Source: Talinum fruticosum (Eukaryota > Streptophyta > Magnoliopsida > Caryophyllales > Talinaceae). From it: a stretch of DNA of 64,000 nucleotides. Positions within the stretch are counted from its first letter, which is position 1, and each line of letters starts with the position of its first letter. The notes under the pieces are model-generated. The model worked only from the letters and a program-made list of their open reading frames with translations, had not been told where the DNA came from and ran no database searches. Positions 49,002-62,177 of this stretch are shown here, in pieces. A program made the translations under genes and the position numbers. The stretch spans positions 2,604,001-2,668,000 of the forward strand of contig JAITYX010000047.1 in assembly GCA_021018815.1 (NCBI GenBank), written 5' to 3'.

Positions 49002-50370
49002 CTAGTGTGAATCTCGTGCTTCGCACGAGTATGTGCTATTATTTAAATAATTGATATATTTTATAAATAAAATTAGGGACATTAGCCTTAGAATACATAT
49101 AGAGGCTTTATAATCTAAAGCTAATTATTAGGAGGAAAAATGTAAATTTTGATTTGGTTAATGGTAAAAAAATTCTTAATCATGTGAACCTATAAAATAG
49201 TTTTCTAACTCATCATTTTCTCCCACCATATTTTAGAATTGATATGTATGAGTCCCACCTTGTTAACGCTAAACTCCTTTAAATATATGTGTGTTTTTGT
49301 TGGATATGTTATTTGTAAAAATATCTTACAGGGTCCTACTCGATTAATCTAAAATTTGAACATATTATAACTATATGATTACTCACTATACATAAAATAA
49401 ACACATTTGATTACATATATAATAACAAAAATTAAACATCAAAATAATGAAAGATACAACTATTAATTTATTTTGAAAATAGTGTCCTATATTTGCCAAC
49501 CTTCTTTACTTTCTCAATGTTATATTGTTATAAAATCCCTAGGTTGACGATGGAGATGAAGAGCGTCATTAGCGATTAATCATTCAATTGAGTAGTAGCT
49601 AATTGCCTTATTGTAGAGGAAATTTTTGTTGGAATTTTTTTATTGCGTATAGTGTTTTGCTGGCCAAATACTCAATACCTAAAATTTTGATAAAAAAACA
49701 AGGGATTAACCATAATTTCTTCTAATGCCAAACAAATAATAAAACTTTGAATAAATATACTCAATAAACATGACATATGTAATAACTTTGACCAAAATTA
49801 TTGATTATAGTAGCAAAAATATCATAGATAATCAATATAATTTTCCCTACTAATTGTTAATTTAATTTTTTTGCTGAAAATCAAAAATAGTAATCTACCT
49901 TAGGTGAATTTTGAATATAATTATCATAATTATTATAATTTATTTAATTTATATCAATTTTGATCCTGAAATTAATAGATATATTATATTATATTTTTTT
50001 ATAACAGTTAGATTAATTATATACAATAAATATTATTTTTACTAAGTATTTTTAATTTTTTAAAAAATTTTATAACTCGTTGAAGTAATGGAATAATCAT
50101 TCAAATAAAAAAGTACATGTAATAAAATATAATATTAATTATGATTATTATCAAAATTTATAGGTAATAAATTGTAATTGGTTGTCATAGTCATTCAAGA
50201 GTAGTAAATAAATTTTACTTTATTTATAATTAAAATTTATAGATAATAAAGTGGGTGTTACAAAAAATTTTGATAATATAAAAAAAATAGTAAAACAAAA
50301 GGAGCCAATAATGATGTGCCAAATGTCTAGCCTCTAGCAAAACACTAAATTTTAAATATATATATATATA
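49002..50370 (-). mobile_element. Helitron copy 3, best preserved terminus
   Basis: On the minus strand the end reads CTCGTGCGAAGCACGAG, a perfect 7-bp-stem hairpin, then ATTCACA and CTAG, followed by T. This is the standard Helitron 3' end. The 5' side is near 50350-50380 in an AT-dinucleotide run, so the exact TC start cannot be fixed. No helicase frame. About 1.37 kb. Confidence 0.8.
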
Positions 50371-50399
50371 TATATGATATGTGATATGATGATATGACA

Positions 50400-50930
50400 A
50401 TTACGATTATTAACAAAATATATGAATTTATATTCGAATAAAAATTAATCGATTAACAAAAAAATTGTTACAAAAATTCACGTATTGTTTGTCAAATATA
50501 AAATTAATAATATCATTAATAGTACCTCTAAAAAATTTATAACAGTTTCATTATAATTATAACAACTATTCATAACACCTTATAACATCTTTAAGAAGGA
50601 ATTTTAATAGCTTAAACAAACAGACCTAATAGGCATGAAAACACATGGTCGTTTGATTATGATTCCCTCTGCAGCAGCCTTGAAAAAACGTTTCGTGCGT
50701 GGTAACAGATGACAAATTTACGTTCCCTCATTTCAAAAAACTTGAGCCACGAAGTAGGCAACTTGTGTGTGGTTGAGGGGTCAATTTGCCTTTTCCAAAA
50801 GGGTCTGACTCAGGATTACTGATGCTGATTGAAGGGTCAATTATCCATTTTGATTGAGCCTTTCAGTTTGTGAACACTTGACTTGTGAGGGATTCCTGAT
50901 TACACAACAAAATCACTTCCGCCATTCAAA
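50400..50930. other. Spacer upstream of MHX
   Basis: AT-rich to about 50600, then more balanced composition towards the MHX leader. It presumably holds the MHX promoter, but no core element could be singled out. Confidence 0.4.
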
Positions 50931-50936
50931 AATCGA

Positions 50937-50972
50937 ATGGTTCTGTGCCTAAGAATTGGAGTTTTTCGCTAA
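50937..50972 (+). CDS. Upstream ORF in the MHX leader, 11 codons
   Basis: ATG at 50937, stop TAA at 50970-50972, about 380 bp before the MHX start. A second, five-codon uORF lies at 51108-51125. Arabidopsis MHX is known for a short leader uORF that represses its translation; the position here suggests the same control, but whether the peptide is conserved and whether a leader intron removes it cannot be seen. Confidence 0.4.
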   Translation: MVLCLRIGVFR

Positions 50973-51349
50973 TTGAGACAGATTATCTGCTTTCCACAAC
51001 TCATTCTTATATTCAACCATTTGGGTTTTCCTTAATCATAGAGAATACAGGCCCCCCCACTCCCCTCTTCTTCTTCCTCAATCATCAATTGTTGCTTCTC
51101 CGTGACCATGGCATTCTCTCTCTGACATTGTCATTGCTCCACTTTTCTCTCTGAAATTTACTTTGTTTCTGGGTTTTTAACTTCTTAGGGTTTTGGGTTC
51201 GTTGGATATTCTGAAACCCAGATCAAATTTTGGAGTTTCTGCTGATTGTGCATCAGAATAGTGAGTTAAAGACTTGGGATGATTTGGGTATTTCGTTGAT
51301 TTCTCGTTCTCAAAGAAAAAGTGGCCTGATTGAAGCTTCTTATCAAGTA

Positions 51350-54300
51350 ATGGCCCATGAAAAATGCGAGAGCTATTTACTTTTCAGATTTGAAACATCT
51401 CTAGGAGGAGGATTTCGTACCTTCTTGTATTTTTGGGTCTTGCTTATTGCTTCATTGGGTTATCAGCAATCACAAATCGGTTTTTCCGGTCAATGGAGCA
51501 TGTTGTTAAGCATAGCCGCAAAGTGGTGGTCACTGATCCAATCAATAAGGTCCAAACTGTTAGATATGAAAAGGTGTGGAATTATACAATTGCAGATATT
51601 ACCCTTTTGGCTTTTGGAACTAGCTTTCCTCAAATATCCTTAGCTACCATTGATGCTATTCGAAACATTGGAAGCCTTTATGCTGGAGGTTTGTTAATTT
51701 TGTCCATAATCTTCTGTTTATTATGGCCCAGCTTTTGGTGCCTCAAATTTGTTGTGTATCATATTCAGGTACATCGTTGTAACTTTTAGCTTTGGATTTC
51801 GATGGGTTCTTCAGAGAAGTATCTGATGTGATGTGTACTGATTTTGTAGGCTTGGGTCCTGGAACTCTGGTTGGTTCTGCTGCGTTCGACCTTTTTCCGA
51901 TCCATGCTGTTTGTGTTGTTGTTCCAAGAGCTGGAGAACTGAAAAAGATATCTGATATAGGAGTATGGTTGGTTGAGCTTTTCTGGTCCTTTTGGGCTTA
52001 CATATGGCTCTACATAATTCTCAAGGTAGCTTTCTATTTTTTAGCTTTTTAATCGTCCTTTAATCGATTGCTCTTGTTCTGTATATTTTTGTCTGAATAT
52101 GAGAATTTTTTATGGAAGGAACTCTTTGTTGTATTATGGTTGAAGGTCTTGTTTCAAGTTCTCTCTTGTGTGACGATTGTAGAGGCAATTGCATGTATTT
52201 TAAGCTTGCATTTTCCTTTATGCCATACATGGGCGTGTAACTTTTTGGTTATGCAATGTGTAAGTCAGTATCGTTCAGGCAAATTGTGAAGTGCAGAGAT
52301 AAGCTTTGGCTATTTGTATTAGATATATTGGCGTCTGCACTGGTTGTATAGCAATTATATTTAGTGGGTTATTACTACATGCAGGTGTGGACTCCAGATG
52401 TGATTACACTTTGGGAATCATTGTTGACGGTATTGCAGTTTGGATTACTGCTACTACATGCTTATGCTCAGGACAAGCGATTGCCTTACTTATCTCTTCC
52501 TTTGTAAGTTTCCTTTTTTCCTCCCTTAAATGTTTGTTTGTTTGACTATTTGAATATAATGGCATCCATCTATCATTCAGTGCGAGAGCTGATAGACCAC
52601 TGGAATGGGTGCCAGAGGAGGCTTCGCCTCGTAAGCATGAGAAACTTATCGAGGACTACTCTGGTTTGCATCAAGTCACTGATTTGGAAGGCAACAACAT
52701 GGTTGATAGCTATTCTATTCATTCAGGCGGTGTGGCTGGTAATGGTGACACACACTTCCTCTTTGTGCCCTTCTCTTTTTGTTTTTATAAGCTTAGAAAA
52801 TCCATTTTGACTGCTGTATTTCGTTGATACTTCTGTGTATGGCTTGATTCACAAGTAAGCAGTGAACCTGGCACATGAATCGATTCTGTCTGCCTAGGTG
52901 GCCCAAAAGGTTAAAGGGTTGAACTCAAGCCCTAAAATTTAGCCAGAAGACTTGAAAAGCCCCTTCGTGCCTTTCATAAATTTGAGTTCAAATCCAAATC
53001 TGTGACCTGAAGTTTCAGTTGGTTCGGCATTAAAACTGTTGATTGGCTACTACTCAGGAAAGGAAGTTTAGTAAGACATTTTGCTTTAGTCCACTATAAT
53101 CTAGAACTCAAACAATTATCTGGAAAGTGACATTTTGAGTTGTCTTCAAAGCATGCTACGTAAGATCTTATCCAGCAGTTCAAGCAATTTAAGAATAGCA
53201 GAAGCCATAAATCTGGGGATGTGAGGGAAACATTAGTAGCTGTACCTCACAGGTTCGAATCATAAGGAGCCGAGCCCAGCATCACTCAAAACTGATGGCT
53301 TATTGAGCTTCAAGCCTACATTGAGGTCCTATGTCATTCGAGCTGACTTGAGTCTCTAGCTTTACCTTTGACTAAGTTGATGCCATTTCTAAAATACTAT
53401 ATTAGACGTTACAAATCTGTATGGGTTCTGAGGCAGAGAGACTTGATTGCTGGTGCATGAAGGAAAACTTTAAGGTATGGAAAGGTGCAATAACAACTGC
53501 ATGTGATGCTTGCATGGTAGAACACTAAATTTTACGAAAGGACTATCCATCCGATGTCGCTAAAAAGCTAGAAAAATTGGGGGTCTAGAAGTAAATGATA
53601 TCTTATTTACCTATGCAATTTTAGGGTCCTCAGAGGTTTAGCAATGCAGGATGAAGGATTCTGCTGCTAAAGGGATCAAAGAGGTGCTGAATACAATTAG
53701 ATTGGCTCTCTTGTCCTGGAAGAACAGAAGGATTTAGGGTGGAATATTTGGCTCAACTCACTCATTGCAACAACGTTGTTGCTTCTTTGTTTTGTTTCTT
53801 TGGAATTTATAGATAGAGATTTAAAATTCTCCATCCTCTGAATAAATCTGATAGCATTTTGTGATAACCGTTGACTATGAATTCGAATTAATCATGTTTC
53901 AACAGGAAGTTGTGATATGATTGTTATATGTCCTGATTCAAGATTGCCTCGTTCCCCATGCCTCTGCCTTTTCCTCTCTCTTGTTTATTCCTGCTTTTGT
54001 GAACTTTTGTTATCTTTTTTTCTTTATTTTGGCTGCAGGGGGGATAGGGTGAATCTTGCCTGTCCTAGCTAGTATCGCCCAAGATGAGTTAAAACCTAAT
54101 CTCCTTATTGTATTTAATAGTGTTCTATGCCCGTCCATATGATACCTTGTGATGCAAGTGGCAACTGGCAAGAAAGAGGAAGGAAGGAGACTATCTTGTA
54201 TAATATGAATTTAATAGCTTTAGGAAATATTATATTTATCTTTTTTTTTTATTATTTCAGTATTTAACTTTAGGATTACTTTCAGGAATGACCTTAGGAT

Positions 54301-57300
54301 ATTATCTTTACAGATTTTTCATTTTTTTGATATTTAAGGGATATTAAACACTGCTACGTACTGCATTGTTCTCTCTTGGTTGTTAATGTAAAAGTACTAA
54401 GCCGCTTTGGTTCTGATAGAGTGATAGCTTTTGCTGCCATAAGTTCATCAAATGTCCCTTATAAACATCATCATTGAAGGGAGACTTCTTTTTCCTTTCT
54501 TTCGCTGAGTGTGAGTTGTCGAACTTCTCCTTTTGCTTACCTATATGTGTTTCCACCATTGGTTGGCTTTGTGTTTGTTTTGATAAAGGTAGCCAGTGAC
54601 TTCCCTTTCTTGGTTAGCGTTTTGCCTTCTTCCCTCGGTTCTGGAACTTTCTGGCAGGCAAGTTGTCTTTCTACATTGCATGCCCATGGGCATCAAAAGC
54701 TTTGTGGCCTAGTGGTGCCAACATAAGTGCCAATTTCAGGAAGTAAACACTTGACACACATTTGGATTTTGGACTAGGGATTGCTCACTTAGATTTTTCG
54801 GGCCTTAGGCTTAAACTACTCCATCTTGTGATGAATTCGTTCACACTTTCAGTTGGCCTTTGACATGTGTCTGCAAAGCTATTATAGAGACCTTCGCCAT
54901 CAAGCTTATGGATTGAGCCCAAAATGCCCACTGAGTTGAGTATTCCATGTGAAGTTTGCCCCAAATGAGACTCCACGAAGCCCCTATTGAGTAATGCATC
55001 ATTTAAGGTTGTCTCCTCACTTGCAGACTAGAAATGAGTCAAGTGTTCATGAGATGACCTATTTGTACTGTTGAACTTTTCGAAGTTTGGTTTTTGATAG
55101 CTTTTAGTGATGGAAATCATGTCGTGGTGACTTGGGTGTGGATTCCTCAATATCCCAAATCTGGGGGACTCAAAGTCATAGTTGCCTAATGCTATTGAAT
55201 CCCCTGGGCTATTAACTCCTTGATGTTTCGTGTAGTCATGCTTGTATAGTACTGCTAGCTTATTATTTGATTTTTCATGCTCACTATTTGCAAGATGAGC
55301 AAAATGTTAGTGATCAGGGCCTCTCTTTCTGCAAGCCTCCATTGTACCTCTTACATTTGTTCTTCAAGGGTTGTGATGGTTACTAAAACCAGCATGTTTT
55401 TCGATTTATGGCTGCAGAAGTCATTATTCTTCCCAAACCAAAGTGAATTGCAAAACATGTTTTGTTCTTAATTGGAGCTCTAATTGTTATTACTTAAAAA
55501 TTAAGTGTTCACACAAGCAAAGAGTACAGCATATGAAAAGCCACACCAAAAGCTAGAGGCAGAGAAAGTGGAGAAAGATGTGTTTAAGTTGGCATTTTAT
55601 TTTTTCCTCAAATAGTGAGTTGTCACAAGTTAGGGCCATGGGAGGATCTTTTTAGTTTTTAACGGTAAGAGCATGTTTCTTTTGTTTTTTATTTGAAGTT
55701 TGAAGGTTTAAATTATATTGCAAGTGTTAAAAAAAAAAAAGAAAAGAAAATTAAAAAGAGCATTGAAAATGTGTATAACAGAAGAAAACTCTTCATTTCT
55801 TCAATTTTTCATAAATCTTCCCCAAATTTCAAACCTAGTTTTTGTTTTGAAACTTTCATGTACAAAATTGACCTATTCTCTCACTAACCCCATGGAAAAA
55901 TTGTGCATAATTGAAATCAACAAAGAATAACCCAAAAATTGTAGGATTTAGGTTCACACTTAATGTTGGGGCTATCTTCACTGTTCAAATCCTTGTACTC
56001 TTCACGTCCTTCTGGATGCCTAATTCTCCTACCGTGAAGCTTACCTTATGATAAGTCCAATATCGCAAAGCTGACAGCATAATAATTCCAACATCACAAA
56101 GCTTTTTATGGAGCGAATTCTAGCAGAATTTCAATTCAACCCAGTACAAGCCCTTACTCACCATGTGCCCTCTCATCATCGTTCTCTTCTTTGCTTTAAT
56201 CCTTAATGTTATCCTCAAATTTTATACCACTATTGGTATCTTACATTTTTTCTCATCTCCATTTTAGGGTTATCTTCTTTTTTTTTTTTTGGGGGGGTAC
56301 CTTTTGTCAATTACTCCCGTTTATTGCATTGCCTTGGTTTTTACTGATTAAAATTAACATTTTACATCACCACCACCACCTCGTAGTATAGGTCTCGTTT
56401 TTTGTGGGTATGGGGAGATCCAGAGGTTGATAGTCTCATCCCTTTAAGCATTTCTTCAAGCAGACATTAAACTTAATATTTATTTACTTAATTTTATTGC
56501 AACTGGTTATAATGACTCCTTTTACTTTAATTAAAACATTAGTAGCATGCAAAGGTACAAACTTAAGGTGATGACATTTTAGTAAGGGTTCAGTGACATT
56601 TTTGGCGAAGATTTAGAATTTGCACGTTGAATATGAAGTACTTGAAATGTAAGTTCAGTGAGGGAGAGAGAGGACATAAGAGAAGTCAATATTTGTGAAT
56701 AATGTAGTACAGAAGCTTGAAGATACATGTTGTCAATTATTCAATCATACGAGGTAAATAGGAGAATGATGATGACATTAATCACCGTATAAACTTAAGA
56801 TGGAAAAATGGGAGAAGGCCTCTGGAGTTCCTTGAGATAAGATTTTTGGTAAAATTGAAGTGACAGTTTATCACATTGTTGTTATACTGGTCTTGTTGTG
56901 TGATGAAAAATATTAGTTTGTTAAAAAGACATAGCTTTGAGACGACAATTGTTCAATGAAGATGATTATGTGGTTGTATGGGTATACAAGAGTGGATAGC
57001 ATGAGGAATGAAGTGATTTCCGTGAAGGTAGGCATGTCAATTATAGAGGATGAGATATGGGGAGCAAGATTGATATGGTTAGACATGTCAATAGTATAAT
57101 TGCACCGATGAAGAGGTATGAGAGGATCAACATACTATAGTGGGAGAGAGGAAAAAGAATGCCAGAGAAGAACTAGATCGAGGATATCAAACTAAATTTG
57201 GCCTATCTGCAACTTTATGAAAGACATTCACAGGCTAATACTTTATGAAGGTCTAGATCCAGGAGTACATATCTTAGGTAAACTATTCTTTGTCACCTAG

Positions 57301-60219
57301 GCATTTAGCAATTTACTGTAGCATGTATTCATTTGTATGACTAGGTTTGTGAACGTCCTCGCATGTTTCCTCTTTTATTCAGTTATGCGGTACTCTATTG
57401 TCAATTAGTGTTATGTGGGATTATAGTGTTCCTACATTATGTTATTTGAGTTCTGTACTTTGTTTGTGGGATGGAACTACCTGTAATATAGTATGACCAT
57501 ATTATTATCTCCCTTCTGTTGACACTTTTTTAAAAATTTGTCTTTGCACTTCCGTAAAAGTTTTTGTAGGTCTCTTGGGATTTTTCCTTTCTGTTTTCAA
57601 GGATAAGGTTGCATATGTGTAGATCTTCCAAAACCCTATTCACAAGGGATCCACACTTTTTTCTTTTCTTTCCCTTCTTTTAGGGAGGGACGGTTGGTGT
57701 TGCGTCCGATTCTGAGCTCAAGCTAAAAAGGGGAAGTCCAACACCTAATATAGTACATTTTATATAAATTCAATCTGCAAAGAACACTTCAAAATTGAAC
57801 AAATTGTGGTATGTTCACTTTAACTATATGCACATAGGATGCAGATGACTTGGTTGAATCCTCTCTCGTGACGATACCCGTCTGTTGAAGTGTGCAACTG
57901 GAAGCAATTTAATATGCTGTTCTGGTACTCATGTTTCCGGTTCCCTTTGGCTTATGCCGATCTATATTGATGGGTTTGTTAGGCATATCCATTTGCAACT
58001 TTGATGTGCTGAGCAAGGGTCACACAAGTTTCACTTGTCAATTCTGCTTGGATTCTGTGGTAATTATTAGTCATTAGTTGCATACAATGTCAAATATGGA
58101 ATTTCCTATTGGTATCTAAGCTACAAATTATTTCAATTAAAAGGCAATCTGTCTCCCATTGCAATATAAATGCTTATGACCTCTTAGAAACAATAATGAT
58201 CTTAACTTTCAGGTGCTCCTTACCAAGCTTTGCCTGGAAATGAAGTTAATTCATCTGCTGAGCCTGTTCAAGTACAGCAACGTGTCAATAATGTGGATTT
58301 CCTGTCACTTTGGAGAGAACAGTTTTTGGACGCACTGATGGTACTGACTTTTGCCCCGGGAAATCTTTGCTTGAAACTTATTACTTAGAACCACATGTTG
58401 ATAATTTTCTCATGCTTTGGGAAACCTTCTTTAATCCAACTTATTTTCCTGTCTCATTTTTGTTTGGAAGCGGAGTTTAATTTTTCATGCTCTGATTGTT
58501 TGTTGTTATAGTGCTTCCTGTTGACTACTCTGCTGAATACTTTATCCTGTTTTTTTCCCATTCCATTGATATGATTATGATTCATTCTACACGTTGCTTG
58601 TTCTTTGCTTTTGTGTATGCGTGTGCGTGGCTGCGCTCACGTGCCCCTTTATGTTCTTTCCTAGCAAATTTTCTACTAAAGCTTGAGCTAATTTGTCCTC
58701 TGCCTAAATTGCTGGAAACTAGTTTACTAGAGGAGGGAGCATCGAACCCAAGTTACTCAACATTCCACTCTGAATACATCAACTCTACATTCCACTCTTA
58801 ATACATCATGCTCTACGTCACACTCTAATACATCAACCTCTTCTTGTTACTTTTAGAAATGCCTGATAAATGGTTTGAAATTTTAAGGTCTATCATTGTA
58901 CCACTTTTATGTAGATGATTCACATTTTGGGGAACATTGTAACTGTTCATCCTGATCCAACCTGTATATGAGTTGAATCGGAAAGCATGAGCCCTGCCCT
59001 TTCGGTTTTAATGCATGTGAATATCCAATGCTTTCATAGTGAAGGCTAATAAAATATCCCTTTTCTTATATTTTAACAGTTATTTGGGCGACGTTATTCT
59101 TCATGGACTGACTACTATATCTTTTTTTTTTTTTTTTTGGGGGGGTACAGTATGGAAGCCACAAGTCAGACAACACATTTGTAAGATGGGCTAGAGTTGT
59201 TTGGCATTGGCTCCTCCTCCCTTGGAGAGTTCTCTTTGCCTTCCTGCCTCCTTGCCATGTTGCTCATGGGTGGATTGCCTTCATCTGTTCTCTATGCTTT
59301 ATCAGCGGGATAGCTTACATTGTGACAAAGCTCTCAGATCTGATAAGCTGTGTGACAGGTTTATATCTTTGCCGGAACCCTATTCTGTCTTTTTTCCTAT
59401 GCTTTCGATACCTTAACTTGCCAAAACCTCGGATTTGTCTGATGTAGGTATAAATCCTTACGTTATTGCTTTTACTGCATTGGCTGCGGGAACGTCTTGG
59501 CCAGATTTATGGGCCAGCAAGATTGCTGCCGAGCGTCAGATAACAGCTGACTCTGCCATTGCAAATATTACCTGCAGGTCTGAATTAACATGCTTCTTTG
59601 CTTAGTTTCTTCAAGTATGACCATTAATGGTCATCTAATCATAAGCAAAGAATCAAAATGTGGTTGATGCGTGGTGAAGTGGAATCATCCTAATGCAGCA
59701 ATCACATAGCAAATCACGGTTGTCACAGAATGAAAATGCAGTTCGCTCAACTTAAAATGAACGGCTGCATTTTGGATCCATAATCGTCAGACCAAATAGA
59801 AATAATGGTTGCCATTGCAGTGTGAAGCACATATTATGTTATGGATCTTTGCTACCATGCAATGAACTGATCAGTTTTGAAATCCAAATTAATGTGAACA
59901 TGTTCTTTGGGTACTCTGCAGCAATTCGGTGAACATATATGTGGGGATTGGCATTCCTTGGCTGATTGATACGACATACAACTTCTTTGCATATCATGAG
60001 CCACTGCGGATACAGGACGCGTCAGGGCTGAGTTTCTCGTTGCTTATGTTCTTCATGACTTCAGCAGGCTGTATAGCAGTTCTGGTAATCAGGCGTCTGG
60101 TGTTTGGTGCTGAGCTTGGAGGACCAAGGGTTTGGGCTTGGGTTACAAGTGTCTACTTCATGTTGCTTTGGCTCATTTTTGTCACCCTTTCTTCCCTCAA
60201 AGTTTCTGGCCTCTTGTGA
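51350..60219 (+). CDS. MHX: MHX vacuolar Mg2+(Zn2+)/H+ exchanger (frameshift in exon 1)
   Basis: Cation/proton exchanger of the Na+/Ca2+-exchanger superfamily; Arabidopsis MHX loads Mg2+ and Zn2+ into the vacuole in exchange for protons. Eight coding exons: 51350-51688, 51850-52025, 52385-52503, 52581-52738, 58213-58340, 59151-59358, 59448-59577 and 59922-60219, all GT-AG and phase-consistent. One T is missing from the run 51430-51434; allowing for it, the protein is about 518 residues, close to the Arabidopsis length. The first alpha repeat is at about residue 88 ([18 protein letters not shown]) and the second at about 388 ([19 protein letters not shown]), with about ten membrane segments. 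The hydrophilic loop between them (about 205-300) is poorly conserved, as is usual. The exon 6 acceptor follows a T/G run. The 5.5-kb intron 4 holds old transposons. The start was chosen as the first in-frame ATG before KCESYLL; the N-terminus is about 13 residues shorter than in Arabidopsis. Confidence 0.93.
52895..53040 (+). repeat. SINE-like fragment in MHX intron 4
   Basis: A-box-like TAGGTGGCCCAAAAGG (about 52898) and B-box-like GAGTTCAAATCC (about 52983). A second B-box-like GGTTCGAATC lies at 53252-53261 in a similar setting. Weak evidence, as no ends or target duplications were found. Confidence 0.3.
54785..55410 (-). pseudogene. Possible LTR-retrotransposon gag remnant in MHX intron 4
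   Basis: On the minus strand the frame at 54785-54976 contains [18 protein letters not shown], which resembles the core of plant Ty3-type gag proteins. About 350 bp upstream on the same strand a piece reads [17 protein letters not shown], like the gag N-terminal helix. Stops separate the pieces. No LTR was recognised. Confidence 0.4.
56600..57290 (+). pseudogene. RTE-type LINE remnant in MHX intron 4
   Basis: The shifting plus-strand frames read, in order: [10 protein letters not shown] (near 56638), SIIQS (near 56733), KLK..F (near 56855), [20 protein letters not shown] (near 56981-57040), [13 protein letters not shown] (57040-57078), then a decayed [14 protein letters not shown] (near 57185). 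This is the order of the C-terminal end of plant RTE-clade reverse transcriptases. Only the last ~230 codons remain, with many stops. Confidence 0.75.
59119..59147. repeat. T-run / G-run at the MHX exon 6 acceptor
   Basis: About 18 T followed by 7 G just before TACAG/TATGG. It serves as the polypyrimidine tract but ends in an unusual G run. A very similar T-G run is at about 56279-56297. Confidence 0.7.
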
Positions 60220-60619
60220 TATATGGTTTGGCCTGTAAATTCCCAAATTCAAGAATGCTTCCTGTGACTCTTCAGTTTGATTATGTTTCTGTAAGTGTGC
60301 GATGTATTTTTGCATCTTGGGCAAACCAAGCTGCTGATTGGCTTCCAAAAGGTGTCAGAGAACAGAGAATTCTGCGTTCTTTTCGAAGCATAGGAGAAGG
60401 TCCTATCTAAAGACACTTTCAGACCAAACCTATCCTAGAATGATTAGGATATATTTTTTGAAGCACAACCCCACCCTCAAAAAAGAAAAATTAGGGAAAA
60501 ACAGGAAGAAAGAGAGTATTGCTTTACAGAATGTTTGTTGGATGATTATGTAATTAACAGACCGTTTCTATTTTTAATGCATAATTTCTATAGTTTAATG
60601 TATTCAAAATTCTTATATA

Positions 60620-60650
60620 CTAGTTCTGTACCCGTGCTTCACGGGAGATT
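60620..60650 (-). mobile_element. Helitron 3' terminus just past MHX
   Basis: On the plus strand: A, then CTAGTTCTGTACCCGTGCTT and CACGGG, forming a perfect CCCGTG/CACGGG stem. On the minus strand this is hairpin then CTAG then T, a standard Helitron end. It begins about 400 bp past the MHX stop. The other end of the element, somewhere towards 61-62 kb, was not identified. Confidence 0.6.
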
Positions 60651-62177
60651 ATTTAATATTTTTGTATTTATATCTAAAATATAATCACTACATTAGTAAT
60701 ATTTTTATTCGTTTCAGCCATATTTTCATGTGTTTATAGTATATTACAACCATTGCTAACTGAACCATGCTAATAGAGTGAGGTTGTTGCCTCTAACTCT
60801 GAGTTCGTAACAATTAAAAAGAAAGACCCGAATTCAAGGTTTTGCTTTATTTTAATTGCAAATCAAAGTTATAACCAGATATTGTTGAAGACAAGATTGC
60901 AAATAAAAAGGTCCCTTGGGGGTGGTCTAGTTCAGGATTTGACTAATTTCTTGTAGGGAGATCAGATATTGATTTTTTCCAAGCTATGTGCATGTGTTAT
61001 AATTTACCCATAAAAAATAAAAACTCCGAGTATAATGTAAGAAAAAACAATATAGAAAACCGGAGAAACTCCGAAAATAAGTGAATCTACCGTAAGGTAT
61101 TTTTAGTGTATGTATTATTGACAAAACTGCCTCCTTTTATAATCCATTTATTTACAGGTTGTTGTATCATAAAAATTTGAGCTTTTGGATCCCTTGTTAA
61201 AAACTCATTATGTGGGTTAATCAATAGGAAAGGGAAGGAAACTGTAACTGTTGAATTCATGACGCAGAGCTATTGAGCTTCTCCTCTTTTCAGTTTACTG
61301 TAATTGATGAGTTTTATTTAGCTGTTAAATTGTTTCGATTTCTAAATTTTGCATAATTTCCGATTAGCATTCGTAATCATCCAAAGTCAGATATGTTATT
61401 TTTCATGTATTTTTAAATAAAGAAAAACAATAGTAGACTAGAGACCATAAAATTTTTATTTAATTTGTCCTGCGGTCATATTGCTTTATGGCAGAATATT
61501 TGCCCTAAGATGGTTAATTGCTCTGATTATTTTGATTAATATGGACTAATTACTGTATCGTTTTTATTTACTTCATTAAAAGCCAATCAATAAAGAAACA
61601 AGAAATGGACAGATATACCCCGTATCGATTACAAAATCCTTAAGTATTACCATTTGTTAACCAAAGACAGACCACGGTCATTCTCCCTCGTATCATTCTT
61701 TCAACCTGGGGTGTCTCTCTCTTTAATAGGCCGTAGTCGCTGCCTTCTACCTAGTCTCTCTCTAACACTAATAAATGCTCAATTCCCTTCTTTTATAAAG
61801 GCATACTCAGAGCCCACTAAATATTGAGCCAACTGACACTCAATCTAATGCTAAATTATAATCAGGAGAATTTGAACGCGCTCACTTGCAATGTGAATTA
61901 GACCAAATGCCATCAGCTCCCATTTGCTTTGAGAAGATGAAATTGTGTTAGTTTCTTTCGATCAAGATTCTGGCAAACTAGATAATCTAGTAAGCAACAA
62001 ATTGACAAAATAATTAGGACGGAAAGAAGTTTGTTTTACTCCTCAGCATTCCTCTCTCTGTCTCTCTCTAGCCTCCGGGGACTGATTCTTTCAACCCAGA
62101 AAATGAGGCTGAAATCTATTGAGTTGGGATTGATTCTTTCACACTAGAAAATGAGGGTGCAGCAAAAGGAATTTTAG
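60651..62177. other. Spacer between MHX and PHR2
   Basis: Probably the body of the Helitron whose terminus is at 60620, then ordinary sequence. No gene or RNA recognised. Confidence 0.4.

Noticed and set aside
59929..60410. Further frames on both strands around the MHX last exon
   Set aside because: Frame 60061-60348 on the minus strand and 60132-60410 on the plus strand are shadows of exon 8 and the 3' UTR.
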